From NCBI RefSeq assembly GCF_965638725.1, contig NC_134949.1:17296951-17360950 (forward strand): a stretch of 64,000 bases of DNA. The letters are read 5' to 3'. Under the pieces are notes generated by a model, which saw nothing but the letters and a program-made list of their open reading frames with translations, did no database searches and was not told the origin of the DNA. The translations under genes and the position numbers were made by a program. This document shows, in pieces, positions 38,101 through 53,100 of this stretch; within the stretch, counting starts at the first letter, position 1, and the number at the start of each line of letters is the position of its first letter. This DNA is from Aptenodytes patagonicus. Lineage: Eukaryota; Chordata; Aves; Sphenisciformes; Spheniscidae.

Positions 38101-41100
38101 TTGTTAGAATGCTATGGCCAAAGACTTGACCTAGCTAAAATGATTTTTTTTTTTTTTAAGATGGTACACATGCTGAGATTATGTCACCCAAAATGCATAA
38201 ACTTTTTTTTTTTTTAATGCTTTGTAGATGTTCTTTTTGTCATATATCGATATTTACAACTTTGACTCTGGAGAATTCATTGTCAAAGGGAATACACACC
38301 TGATCATCTTGGTTTGTATGTCTGACAAGATACCGTAGAAAATCAAATCTGGAGCATTTACGAACTAGAATGAGGTCAGCTGAACCATCTGCCAAATGAG
38401 CTGCTGGTGAAAGACCTTTTGGACTTCGTGGACAGGCACAGCTCATATTTACTGCATTGATGGCTAGAAATTTCCCTTTAATAACCTTCCATTCTTCTTC
38501 TTCTGAAACACATCAACAAAGGCATGGAGATAGGTTATTATTTGATCTACTCACAAGAACACTAAAAAGCAATCATTCTTGGCAACTCAGAAGTTTTTAC
38601 TGGGCATATTCATGCATTGTCAATACATATCTAAAATAAACTGCATTAAAAAATAATCTATTTTTCATATACTAACAGAGAAAGTTGCTTTCTCCCTTCA
38701 CAGACTGTGATTATCTACTAAAACTGCTCACCATTTCTGACATATGCATGTCAAATTCAGGATCAATGTTATTTGGGTAAACCCACAAAGTCTTAGGCAG
38801 GGACAAGACAGAGGCAAGCTACAACTCTGGTAGTGTGAGAGTTCAGGGGGATTTTTGACTTTAAAATTTTATTCTTGCTCTTCAACACATTAATCCTAAA
38901 TAAACTGATGCAAAGACAGTGGTTTAGTATTTGGTTTCTAAATCAATATTCCTCTTCTGCCTCAATGCAACAAATTATATTTAAAAAAAAAGACAAAAAA
39001 AGAAGAGATGACTCGGGGTTCAGCAACGACCAGCAGGCAGTAGATCAGGAGTCTGTTTCTACCCCAACCCACTCCCCAAATGTCTGAAGATTAATACTAT
39101 TAACAGAGTTGAACTTTCCTGTGTGTGAGTCTTCAGATATTTCTGGGAAACAATACAAAAGTCTGTTTTCAACAACGTGAAACCGTTCTGTTAGAGATTA
39201 GACCTAGACTGAGCTTAAGCGTGTGATGGCATCAATACTATCAAGAGGCAGAGAAATTTTCCGAAACAGAGAAACACTGGCAGGCACTGCACAGAGTTGT
39301 CATCTAACCTGTATTTTCTTGAATATGGATAAAAATAGATAAAAAAATGCCTTTGCATTTTTAGATTACACATAATCACCTTCCTCACTACAATAAAAAA
39401 ACCGCCATAAGGCAGCCATAACACTCCTTTTCTCCTCCCAATGTAAGTGGACTCAGATATTTCAAATGAACTCCACAGAAGTAATGATTGCAGAATAATC
39501 TATGGAGATACACGTGGTTCTAAGACTGCAGTTCAGGAGTGAAGTGCCACTGTTGATGAAGGGGGTAAAATTAAGGAATGAACAAAAAATGATAAAAAGT
39601 TTGTTTATATAAGCTTGTTAAAGTTTGATCATCAAACCACAGCAAGGGAGAGGTTTTGAGGCATATTTACTGGTACAGACTTAGAAATCTAACACTATTC
39701 AGTTCCCCACACTTGGGTTAACTTATAGTTATTTTCAAGGTGCTTCTCTGATAGGACTATAGATGACATTTATGCTATATATTTCATGTCCTGAAATTCT
39801 GGTATTCTTTACTGTCTTAGTTTTAGGAACTTCACATTTACTTTAGAGAATCATCATTACAATCATCTAGGTAATTTTGGACCTAAGGTCTATGACGCAT
39901 TCATTTTGAATTGCCCTCTTCCAAGCTTTATACATCAGAAAAAGAAGAAAAAAATAGGAAAAAAAGTTTGGAAAGTATTCTGTAGTTATTCTTTGCTCTT
40001 TGAACTTTTCTCGCTTCCTTGAATTTTTATTCATTGCAGCTTCTTACTATCCACTCTTTAGTAACAGAACCAAGAAAAACAGAATTCCAGGAAAAACAGG
40101 AGTAGGATTATAATGTGACAAAAGACTTAAATGAAACTAAAAACTTTATTCTTTTTCCATCTAGACTGTCCTCTCTATCTCCTGATAAACAAATCAGTAA
40201 TAACAAGAAAAAATGCAGCTCTTGAATTCAACATTTTTGCATCATTTGCCAGAGTGGTTTTACTATTGCTTGCTTTACTGCTGATCTTTTTATGTTGCTT
40301 TCAAACAGGACATCAGAGAAAGAAATAATTTAAATCAGATTCAAAATGTGTATCTTAAGAGAGATGAGAAAGACTTAAATGTCAAACTACAGTTCAGGCT
40401 GCAGGCAAATGATGAGGCCCTGCTCTGAGATGAAGGTAACTGAACAGAACATAAGACACTAGTGGAACTGGAAACATCCATGTCCAGAACTATACCAGTG
40501 CTTATTTACAAGAAAACCAGGCATTTTCTGATATACAAAGTGAAAGTGACACCCTTTACTGATAAATGCTTTTGTTGTTTATCTGAGCAGCATTAATAAT
40601 TCAGTCCATAGCGTGCCTAGGTATGTGTTAACTTTTGAAGTATGCTCACCTGTAATAAATAAATCTCAAATTACTTAAGGTAGAATGCTTATATATGTTG
40701 CTGTAATAGATTGTTTTCACCTGGTGGAAAAGTACCTTTCAGTATAAATTTCAGCATGTCACTCAAAAAAGCTTCACTGTTCAAGTAAGAACAAAGTCAG
40801 GATATTTATCACATTTTAAATGACCAACTGTTTTCATAACCGTTCTGCAGGACGCATCACAGTAACAGCACAAATTATTCGCCCAAAATATCTTCCATAC
40901 AACAGAGAAATCATAAGCAGCTAGAGCATAAACAGCACTCATTTCAGCTGTCTATTGTGTATATATACACTGCAAGTTGCTGAAATCAGCATAAAGTACC
41001 AACACTAAAAGTTTACTCAGCACATGCACATAGACTTCTGCACAATACAAAGAAATATGTTCAGTGACAGTCAATGCAAGCATCCTTCTAAACTTATCTG

Positions 41101-44100
41101 AATTGTACACAAACCAAGTAGGCACAATGAAGGAGTCACAGCCAATACACTCTGCTGAGTAAAAAGCTTATCTGAGGTGGTGATTTAACATCCTTTTTAT
41201 TGCAAATCAAGAGTAGCCGATTGTTATTGTTTGCTTACCAATACTGCATGGAGAAGAGACTGGACCGCAAAGAAAGCCAGCTACCAGAAGTAAAATGTAT
41301 TTAAGTAAATAATATCCTACATAATCAGCTGCTTAATGTCTTGTGCAATGCTGGCTAAAGCAGTCTTGATTGCTCATTAACCTGTAGCTTGCTTCTGCCT
41401 TTGCTCCTTTGCTGGATCAAAGCTAACAAAATGGCAGATTTAAAAAAACAAACAAACAAAACGAAAACCCCACCCAAACACACAAAAAACCCAAAACAAA
41501 AAATACCAAGCAAAAAAACCCCCACAAACGAATGAAAAAAAAAGGTTGGCAATTTCTAGCTACAGTTATTTCTCAAAAAGACAGATTTTTTTTCTTACCA
41601 AAAAAACTACTATCAGATTTAGCTCCTAAGAAAATATTATGTAAAGCAATTTCTTTAGCTGATTCTGTACATAAATTAAAACAACTCAAGAAATACTCCA
41701 GTCTGGCCATCTGTTGACTATATCAAAGATCTGAAAGCAGTAGCTGGGATGAAAGCACTATAGAGAAGTATGTGTAACAGGAATTCAAGTTGGCGCAGAA
41801 ATCTATATACAGTCTATATACATGTATATATATACACATTGTATATATACAGTCTATATACATGTGATTGTGCTACCAATGAATTTCTATAGTATGATGA
41901 TACTCTTTTTGCTAATAAATGGCTAGAACCTGGCACAGATACAGTGCAAAATAGCTGGGATTATAAAATAATCTAGGTCATAAGGACCAATGTTTGTGTC
42001 AAGAAAATTGTGGGTTTATGCACTGGGCTTTACAAAGGACACAAAAGGAAAAAAAAAAGAGAGAGTAAAAGCAGAAGCAAGCACCTGTGGGAAGGCTGCC
42101 TGCTGTTTAAGAGGGATTTATCCAAGACAACTAACTGAGACCAGAGATGAAACTTGGCCAACTGAACCTGCGTATCTTACTCCAGCAAGACCACAAGTCT
42201 ATCCAATATCAGTGCTTCTTCCCATTAGGACATAGTAGTTAGACATAAAGAGATACAGCTAGGAGGATGACTGCACAGAATCCAGTATATTAACAGTTGT
42301 TTTAACAAAAGGAAGGAAAAGTTCTGCCCATAAAAAAAAAATCCATGGAAGTGTGCACAGGGGTTGGAATGGGGGGAAAAAAGAGAATAAGGATAGCATA
42401 ACTAGAGAAATCTCATTTATCATTTATACTGAGTATTGGTGGGGTATTGTACAGAAACACTTAAGTCCACTAGATCGGTTATTAGCTGTCCAAGTTCACT
42501 ACCTTGTATTTATTTAATGAACGGCTTTACATAGTGTGACTTTTGTGCTAACAAACACAAATTTTTAATCCTGATCTATTCTAAAAGTTCTTAGTGACCT
42601 GCTTCCTTCTATACTACCTCACAGTTTATCAGTTAACTCCTTCTCACAAAAAGAACACAGAGTCCTAGCTCACAGAATGTATCTTTCTTAAAGAAAAGAA
42701 AGCCAACACATTGAAATATACAAGTAATTAGTATATTTTTATCAGAATTTTCTGAGGTTTGGGTGAAGGAGACACCTTACGTATTTTTCACATATTTACA
42801 TGTATTTTCCTTAAACTTCAAGAAACAATGGATTATCTAGTAACTCACATATTTAAAAAAAACCCACACACTTGAACTGATATATTCTGAAAAAGAATAT
42901 TTTGTATAATACTACACCATCTTACTTTTTATGACAAATTACCTTCATGTTTTAATCCACATTCCTTGTGCTGTTCTGCCAGCTGTTGCTCGCTTTTCTT
43001 GCAAATGTAACATCTGAAAACAAAAATACCATTCAGTTCCTGTAAACAAAACTATTACTCAGCTTAACTTTTTTGCTTTACCCAATCATTACAGGACCTT
43101 CCCCCATCACAAGATGCAGCATGGCACTGACAACCCTGATGCGGCACGAATCATGATAGCCCTGCAGGCAGTACAGGTATTTAAGTACAGTTCTGAAGAT
43201 TACTGATGTCAGAAATAACAGCATTACACAGACATAAGATCACATAGGTTGGAAGGGACCTCCGATGTGGTCTGAACCTCTGCTCAAAGCAGGTAGAATC
43301 ATAAAATCATTAAGGTTGGAAAAGACCTCTAAGATCGAGTCTAACCGTCAACCCAACACCACCATGCCCACTAAACCATGTCCCTAAGCGCCTCATCTAC
43401 ACGTCTTTTAAATACCTCCAGGGATGGGGACTCCACCACTTCCCTGGGAAGCCTCTTCCAATGTTTAACCACTCTTTCAGTAAAGAAATTTTTCCTCACG
43501 TCCAATCTAAACCTCCCCTGGCGCAACTTGAGGCCATTTCCTCTCGTCCTATCGCTTGTTACTTGGGAGAAGAGACCGACACCCACCTCACTACAACCTC
43601 CTTTCAGGGAGTTGTAGAGAGCGATGAGGTCTCCCCTCAGCCTCCTCTTCTCCAGGCTAAACAACCCCAGTTCCCTCAGCCGCTCCTCATAAGACTTGTG
43701 CTCCAGACCCCTCACCAGCCTCGTTGCCCTTCTCTGGACACGCTCCAGCACCTCAACGTCCTTCTTGTAGTGAGGGGCCCAAAACTGAACACAGGATTCG
43801 AGGTGCGGCCTCACCAGTGCCGAGTACAGGGGCACGATCACTTCCCTACTCCTGCTGGCCACACTATTTCTGATACAGGCCAGGATGCCATTGGCCTTCT
43901 TGGCCACCTGGGCACACTGCCGGCTCATGTTCAGCCGGCTGTCAACCAGCACCCCCAGGTCCTTTTCCGACAGGCAGCTGTCCAGCCACTCTTCCCCAAG
44001 CCTGTAGCGCTGCATGGGGTTGTTGTGACCCAAGTGCAGGACCCGCACTTGGCCTTGTTGAATCTCATACAGTTGGCCTGGGCCCATCGATCCAGCCTGT

Positions 44101-47100
44101 CCAGGTCCCTCTGCAGAGCCTTCCTACCCTCGAGCAGATCAACACTCCCACCCAACTTGGTGTCGTCTGCAAACTTACTGAGGGTGCACTCAATCCCCTC
44201 ATCCAGATCATCGATAAAGATACTGAACAAGTATCTTTACTTGACCGGCCGCCAACTGGATGTAACTCCATTCACCACAACTCTCTGGGCCTGGCCATCC
44301 AGCCAGTTTTTGACCCAGCACAGAGTACACCTGTCTAAGCCATGAGCCACCAGCTTCTCGAGGAGAATGCTGTGGGAGACGGTGTCAAAGGCCTTACTGA
44401 AGTCCAGGTAGACCACATCCACAGCCTTTCCCTCATCCACTAGGCGGGTCACCTGGTCATAGAAGGAGATCAGGTTGGTCAAGCAGGACCTGCCTCTCAT
44501 GAACCCGTGCTGGCTGGGCCTGATCCCCTGGTTGTCCCGCTCATGCCTTGTGAGCGCCCTCAAGATGAACTGCTCCAGAATCTTCCCCGGCACCGAGGTC
44601 AGGCTGACAGGCCTGTAGTTCCCTGGATCCTCCTTCTGGCCCTTCTTGTAGATGGGCATCACATTGGCAAGCCTCCAGTCGCCCGGGACCTCCCCTGTTA
44701 ACCAGGACTGCTGATAAATGATGGAGAGTGGCTCGGCGAGCTCCTCTGCCAGCTCCCTCAGCACTCTCAGGGGGATCCCATCTGGCCCCATAGACTTGTG
44801 AGCGTCCAGGTGGCATAGCAGGTCGTTGACGGCTTCCTCTTGGATTATGGGGGTTCATCCTGCTCGCCATCCCTGTCTTCCAGCTCAGGGGGCTGAGTAC
44901 CCTGAGGATAACTGGTCTGCCTATTAAAGACTGAGGCAAAGAAGGCATTGAGTACCTCAGCCTTTTCCTCATCCTCGGTGACAATGTTCCCCCCCGCATC
45001 CAATAAGGGATGGAGATTCTCCTTGGCTCTCTTCTTGTCATCAGTATATTTGTAAAAACATTTTTTGTTGTCTCTAACGACAGCAGCCAGATTGTGTTCT
45101 AGCTGGGCTTTTGCCTTTCTCATTTCCTCTCTGCACGACCTAATGAGATCCCTGTACTCTTCCTGAGTTGCCTGCCCCTTCTTCCACAAGCGGTAAACTC
45201 TCCTTTTTTTCCTGAGTCCCAGCAAGAGCTCCCGTTCAGCCAGGCCGGTCGTCTTCCCCGCCCATTCTTCTTACAGCACATGGGGACAGCCTGCTCCTGC
45301 GCCTTTAAGACTTCCTTCTTGAAGATCATCCAGCCTTCCTGGACCCCTTTGCCCTTCAGGACTGTCTCCCAAGGGACTCTCTCAACCAGCGTCCTGAACA
45401 GGCCAAAGTCTGCCCTCTGGAAGTCCATGGTTGCGGTTTTGTTGGCCCCCCTCCTTACTTCACCAAGAATCAAGAATTCTATCATTTCATGGTCGCTAAG
45501 CCCAAGACCTCTGACCACCACATCTCCCACCAGTCCTTCTCTGTTTTATAGGTCTTATAGGATCAGGGTGTTCAGTGTCTTGTTCAGTCAAGTTTTGAAT
45601 ATCTGCAAGGATAGAGTCCACAAGACCTCTGGGCAACCTGTTCCAATATTTGACTGCTATAACAGTGAAAGACGTTGACATACTGGAGCTGGTCCTTCAT
45701 CTCACAAGTGCTGAGTACACGGAAAGAATCACTTCTCCTGACCTGTTGGCTTCTCTTTTGCTTAGAAAGCCCAATATACGGTTGGCCTTCCTTGCTGGCA
45801 AGGATGTACTGCTGACTCAGGTACAACTGTTGTCCACCAAGATCCCAAAGTTCTTTTTGATAGAGCTGCCTTCCAGCCAGTCAGTACTGTTGCATGGGAC
45901 TATTCCACCCCATATACACGACATTTGCCTCTCCCGAACTTCAGGAGGTTCCTATCAGCCATTTCTTCAGCCCACCAAGGTCCCTCTGAATAGCAGCCCT
46001 GACTTTCAACATGCAAACCACTCCTCCCAATCTGGTATCTTCCATAAAACTGCTGAAAGTGCACTCTCTGCCACCATCCCAGTCATTAATAAAGATGTTC
46101 CACAATATTAGCCCCAGTATCTATCTGCCAATAGATCCCTGGGGGACACCTTTAGTAACTGGCTGCCAGTTAGACTTGGTACTCACAACCTTTCTAGGTG
46201 TCTAGCCAGTTTTTCACCCATCCGCCTATCTAGTCCACACCTCATTAATTTGGTTTTAAGAATACTACAGGACACAGTACCAAAGGCCTTGCTACAGTCA
46301 AGGTATGTAACACTCACTGTTTCCCCCTCATCCATGGGCTTGGGGACCTCTAAGGCCTGGGGGCAGACTACATCAGTGAAAACTGGGGCAAAGGAGTCAT
46401 TTTCCAGCCTTTTCCGTATCTTTTATCACTAGGTTCCCCATACCACTAAGCCACAGGTCCACAGTTCCTTTAGCCTTTTGTTGTGATTGGTATACTTATA
46501 CAATCCCTTTGTAATAAGTAACACCCTTCACATCCCTCACTGATTTCAACTCCACCTGAGCTTTGGCTTTATGAGTTCCATCCCTGCACATTTAGGCAAT
46601 GTCTCTGTGTTCTTCCAAAGTAACCCATTCCACTTCCACCTTCTGTTTACTTCTCAGATCCTTGCTCATCCACGTTGGTTTTCTATCATGCTTACTCAAG
46701 TTTCTGCATATCAGAATGTTCTTGTGCTTTGAGGAGGTACCAACCAACCCTCCTGGGCTTCTTTGTCCTCCAGGGCAGTCTCCCATGGAATCTTGCCAAG
46801 ATTCCTGAATAAACCAAGATCTACTCTCCTGAAGTTCAGGGTTGCAATTCTAGGTTTTTTTCTTACTTACTTCTCTCAGTATTTTAAACTCAATAATCTC
46901 ACAGTCACCACTGCCAAGACTGCCCTCAACCATCAGCTCCCCCGCTTTCCTTTTCTGTAACAAGACCAGCAGAGCATTTCTCCTAATCAGCTTGTCAATC
47001 ACCTGCATGATCACTGTCATCACCACACTCCAGGATTCTCCTGAATTGCTTGTGCCCAGTCTTATTGCACTTCCAGCAATTAACAGGATGTAAAAAATCC

Positions 47101-50100
47101 CCTGTGAGGCATCAGGCACTCTTTACTCCCTGACTGAAACCCAGATGACAGCTTTCTCCCTCTGGAGCTTCCCCCGCATCAACACACCTGATGGATCAGG
47201 ATAGTTGCTCCAGCTAGTACTGGAGATCGTGATCTGTAGCATATCACAGCACTATTATTACAGCACAGTCTCAACAAGTTCCATGTAGTTTCTGGCCAAA
47301 GTTTCTGGCTCCTCTGTATCCTGCTGTGACAACTACTGTATCTCTTATAGCTACATTCATATATGAAGAATAATAATAAATACTAGTGCATAACTTCAAG
47401 CAGGTGAAAGTAAAGAGAAAGGAAGGAACACTGGGAGATTAAGGTAGGCCCCCTAATTGGAGAAACAAGTGAAGAATATCACACAGAATTTATACAGCAT
47501 AGTAGTAGTCTATAAAAAAAGGCTAAATAGGCTGATTCCCTGGGAGGACCTATCCTCAGGACAAGCCATGCCAGCTGTTATCACGGTACTAAAACAATCG
47601 CTAAAATTGCTAGATCCAACTACAATATGAACATTTGAGAACTTTTGAGTAATTATTTCAATTTGTAGAAGCTATGAAGCATCCAGACTTTTCATTTATT
47701 AGCAGTAACACAGCATAGTGCCCTCAGCATCTTGTAACTGGGTACTGTACTGTTATACTTTGCTTCATTTAAAATTGGGGGAGAGGGGGATCAGCTAGCA
47801 AAATGTTATTACAATTTTTTGTTTACTGACCTGATAAAACGAGTTGTTCTCTTTAATAAGTCAATAAACTTTTTTAAAAGCTTGTCTCTTTCAGAGTAAG
47901 TGTTTTGACATTAAAAACAGCATTTCTGTGACTTCTGTTTGTGTACAGGCCTTTTCAAATAGTTCATGTCAAATATTCAGAGATAAATATTAGCCTACCC
48001 TGTTCTGCAGCTATCTTTATCTCGTGGAGATCCCAGTGTGTGTTTTGCTGGTTGAAAAGAAATTGTTCCTTCATAGTAATGATGAGAAAGAAAAGTCTTG
48101 AAGCCTACATAAAAAAAGATATTAAACAGCATTAAGTCATTATAAATCCAAATTGTGAACACCTCTGCATACATCCCTTGATTGTTTCTCTCTTTCCTTC
48201 TCTGAGGACTGCAAAACAATAGTTGCTCTCCTCAAGTTCACAGCTCTTTGTGTTATGATGTTTTAGACTGCAAAGGACAAGGAAATAACCCCCCCCAACT
48301 TTTTAACATTTGCCAATAGTGCCATTATTTTGCTTGACATGTTTAACAGCCAACCAAAAATTTTAGCTGTACATCACTGCTGAATCTTAAAATTAGCCTA
48401 TACTACTTAAATTCTGTTTTTGTATCTTCTTTCCCTAACACAAAACAAATCAAAGAAGGCAAAAAATACCTTCCAGTAGCATAGGATTTGTCCAAATACT
48501 AGCTAACTAGGCTAAACCACTCAGCTCTTTCTATAAGCAGTGCTGGAAGGACAAAATTAACAATTCACTCCATCAGCCGAATGTCCAAGACAGAGTGCCT
48601 ATCTCTAACTGATCGAAAAGAAAGGAAAAATTAATAGCACAGAAAAGATATTACTTTTTAGGCAGCTATCACTAGGTGACATATAGCAACACACTTCTAT
48701 TAACAACACAGAACAGCACTAGCAATTTTATTAATAAAAAAGCTTATTAAACAAATTTGAATTAGGGTTGCTTCCAACATAATTTATAATAGTTCAATAT
48801 AAACTTTTTAGTTCTTTATAAAGCTCATAAAATACTTCATAAATTAACTGACAGTTAATATTTTAACTGTGCTATACAGTCAAATTCAACACAGCTTTTA
48901 TGAGCACACTGTTAACGTTATCCCCCAAGTTATGGAGCTTTACATAATGTGATCCAATGTACTTGGTACCACAAGGAGTTTAAAATCAGGTTCAGTCTGC
49001 CTCTTGTGTTTAAAAGCTTCAGAGAAGCTTGGTTTGGAGAGAGCACATCAACGGCTCCAATACGCGACAAAAGAATGTAATAATTACACAAGTTACCTGA
49101 GTAGTCATATCTCATCGGACCCATCCACCGCTTCTTTTCACTATCTTTCAATATATCTCCATAAAAACCGTAACCCAGCAATGATACAGAATACTTCAAA
49201 AATGTGTTGTTATGATGTATAGAAGAGACATCCAGAGGCTGACAGTCACCTATGAAGATTAGAAGTGCAAGTTTCTATTAAGGCTTATTTTGTTTGCAGC
49301 TGCAAACATGATAGCAACTTTAACATTACAGATTTTTTAAAAATAAAAAAAAATGTTGTATTTATGTCTAACATACATAAGAAATATATATGGATATATG
49401 ACATATACATGCAGAAAGGGAAAAACAATTTTTTAATACTAATTTCATTTAATATTTAAAAAGCATTAAGCACTAAGTGAGAAGAAAGGTCGGTATGCTA
49501 AAAATATATAATGAAGAGTTTACACTCATTTACCACGTAGCAGTAGGAGGGGATGTTATAGAAGAGATCAATGCAGTATCTGTACATCTACCAGATACTA
49601 CTTAATCCTATATGTCATACTATCAGAGGATAATTCAAGCTGGAAGGGGCCTTAGGAGGTTTCTCATCAAATCTCCCACTCAAAGTAGGTTCAGCTATGA
49701 GGTCAGATCAAGTTACTCAGGGCTTATCCAGTCAAGTCCTGAAAATCCCTAAGAACAGAGTACACCACCTCTCTGATGTCCTCATAGTGTAAGCTTTGGA
49801 GTAGTGGTGGGTTTTGGGGGTGGTGGTGTTGTTTCTTTGCTTGTTTGGTTTTTTGTTTGGTTTGGGTTTTTTTCTTTTTTCTTCTGTTTCACTTTATGCC
49901 CATGGTCTCTCATCCTTCCATCATGGACTACTGTGAAGAACCCTTTATGTAAGTGAGAAACACTCAAAAAGTCTAAATGCATGTGTATATATGCACATTT
50001 AATAATCCAGCTAAAATACTATGATATACTAAGTCCATCTCTCTCTCTCTAATCCTAGTCCAATGGCCTAAACTCTACATATGCTGAACAGATTTAACCA

Positions 50101-53100
50101 TAGGTTAGTAATAGAGAAGCACATGTGTAAACCTTTGCAACACCAGCTCCTAAAACTGCAACTGTTAAGCACTCAATAACAAGTGATAATGAAATAATTG
50201 TCACTTCGAAATTCTATCCTTTATGCTTACGCAACATCATTATAACTGAAGGCTATCTTGCACAGTTTTTCAAATTCAGTATTAAGAACTGGGTGACTAT
50301 GGGGTGACTATGATTCTTCAGTACGTGGCAAGATAGGATGGACATCACAAATCACAATGCACTGAATATGTCAAGCTGTCTCCTTCAGCCCCCGTGCAGT
50401 TCAGGGACTCCATTACTAGAGGACTTTGAGAAGTGGCAATGTCAGCATCCCTACTGACAACATATCAAAAAGCATTTATTGAAGAGTAGTTGTTTTCCTC
50501 CCTAGTTCCTCCTCAAATATATGACTTACAGATGGTAAAAATGGGGAATTATCAGCTAATTCCAGTCAAGCAGAAGCCATACTTCTAACTTGGCATGGAA
50601 GCATTGAATTGCACAGGACAATTGTGCAACTAGTACAAAATAGTACTATTCAAGTGTACATGCACTTGTCATAGCTTTCTCAGAGAGAGAGACTCCAACA
50701 ACTTACACTGCTTATTGTATTTTACTGCTATTTTCAAAAGCATGCCAGAATGCATGAAAACTTACGCACCAGATATAAAAATTTCAAACCGTTATGATCT
50801 CTCGAAAACAATGAATTACAGTAGAGAAAGCAGTTCTGTATTTCAAAGCAGAGACTTAAATCCCAGACAAAAACTTTGCATTTCAACTCAGCCATTAAGT
50901 TCAAATTATATTTCACAAACATCTAGAAAGAACTAAATGGAATTACCATTTTTGGCTATTTTAATCATTTTTATAACAAAACAGCGAACTGTGACCACCC
51001 ACCTACAATAATATGAAGAGCTGATGTTACTGGATCAGAAACGCCAATAGTTGAATAGCATATGCAATCTGTTGATCCTGAAAAATAAAACCCTAGAAAT
51101 TAATTCATATCTTTTCAAAACAAGTATTATTGGCATGATCCTCCAAATAAAAGCATTATGTTCCTTTGGCCTGCCCCTTTCTATTTTATTGAACAAAGTA
51201 AATATAAGGATAAAAATATTATGATTTAAATTGTAACAGCCCCCCCCCCACGAGTAGAATTTATTTCTCTCCATACAAAGTACAAAGATTTTCACTATAT
51301 AAGCAATAAATATATAGCAGTTAGTGAAAGGAAATAAGTTAATTCACATGAAAAATTTCAGGATTACATTACAGCTTTTATATCAATTAAGGATGGAGGG
51401 GAAGGCAGGTAAATGCTGATTCTCCTTTGCTTAAGATTTCTCACTCATTGAGATCTCATGAAAAGAAGTTGACTGGTCTCCTGTTTTTTGGGGGTGATCT
51501 AAATTCCAGACTGTCAACATCCCCTCCTCCTCCAGCTGCATCTTAAACCAGAAACTCCTGCTTAGTTCTATTATTTGAAAATTAGTAAATACTTGCTTTC
51601 AGGAATTAGTTTATAGATAGGGGAGAAAAGTGAATAGAGATATGCCTTTACAGTCTTGAGCAAAATACCTACAAGAAGAAAGAGGGGGGAAGCTTTCCTA
51701 TAGAAATTCCTATAGAATATTTTCACCTATATTCTGTCTTTGTTACTAACTACCTTCAGGCCACTCCTCACTTGGTATGTCCACTCAGTATTTTAGGTGC
51801 TGTTTAGAGACAGGCAATTCTCCCTGATCCCTATTAAAAAAAAAAAAAAAAAAAATCTAAGAACCTAATGTAGGGTTCTGAATCCTACTCTGCAGCAGGC
51901 ACTTGAAAGTCAGGGCCAGACGTATCGAAGCAGTTTTGTTGCTGCATCTAACTCCAAATTTATCTTGTAGTTTCTCCCATCCCTTCCCTGAAAATGAATT
52001 CCTTCAATATCAAGCTGGATATCTGAAAACAAAACCTGACTTTGTCCACACATATGTTCTCAGATTTGCTGCTGATATACTAGATGTAAAGCAGCTCAGA
52101 GAATACATAATTTCTGAAGCCTAATCAAATTGAAACAGAAAACTAAAAATGGAGGAATGAGCAATCACTACTTAAAATCCACTTTTGGTTCTTTCACACT
52201 TTGAAAACAGACAGGGCATATACAGTTATCAATAGGAGCAAAGAAAATCCTTTCCCCTCCAACTCACTTCTCAGGAAATGGGCACCACTTTCTCTACCAA
52301 TGAAGGGCATGAGAGAAGCTTCTATCAAGTAAACGCTATGCAGAAGCCTGCCACAGTGAACAAGCAGCAGCTCCAGGAGCCAACTAAAGAGAACGTAAAT
52401 ATAGAACAGAACTGCAGAACAAAAGAAACAGTGTGACTAAAGAGATCTCTCTCTACAAGGGTGAGGTTCAAGATGATGCAAGTGTACCATTACAAGTATA
52501 TGCCGTTGCACAGGAAACAGGACTCCAATTTCTCTCAGTATTGTAACAGACAAGGTATGCAGATGATGTTATCATGCCACATTTGGAGTTTTATAGCAGA
52601 AAATATTAAGTAGAGTTCAGATACTGAAGCTGTGCTTTACTGCCAGTTTTTTCAGTTTCATTTTGCCTCCTACAGTCAGGAATTTCAGTTAGGCAGAAAA
52701 TTCTCACTACTTTTGAAAAGAAAAACAAGCAAACAAAAAAATAGCCACTAAAAGATTGGACCTGAACTTTTACTGCTGAAAATACAAGCCTAACATTTCA
52801 TACAACCTTTCTCATTTCTTCAAGATCTGTTTGCATTCTGCTGCTAGAATTACCTTAGTCACATTGTCTCGATGTAAACAGAGCTTCCAGGTAGTATTAC
52901 ACTATAGGCGGGAGGAGAAGAGGGGAATTCATGCAAGCCACATTTTAACACCAGGGGCTTATCTCCCAATATTCTTCTGTAGTCAATTAAAAGCTGATCT
53001 ATCTGTTGGGCAATTTTATAGAACTTATTTTCATTTCTATTCCTTAACTATCAAGGGAGGGCTAAAATTAGATCTGAAGTCTGAAATTAATTCTGGGATT

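Larger units (their letters stand above)
43014..47998 (-). other. CERK: CERK intron largely filled by nested CR1 LINEs
   Basis: 4985 bases between the two exons that share the CXXXCXXC motif. About 3.9 kb is CR1 sequence in the same orientation as CERK, annotated separately. The remaining 47120-47998 shows no clear feature. Confidence 0.9.

Noticed and set aside
43461..44345. Plus-strand open frame of 294 codons
   Set aside because: It is the antisense shadow of CR1 reverse transcriptase, whose recognisable motifs are on the minus strand.
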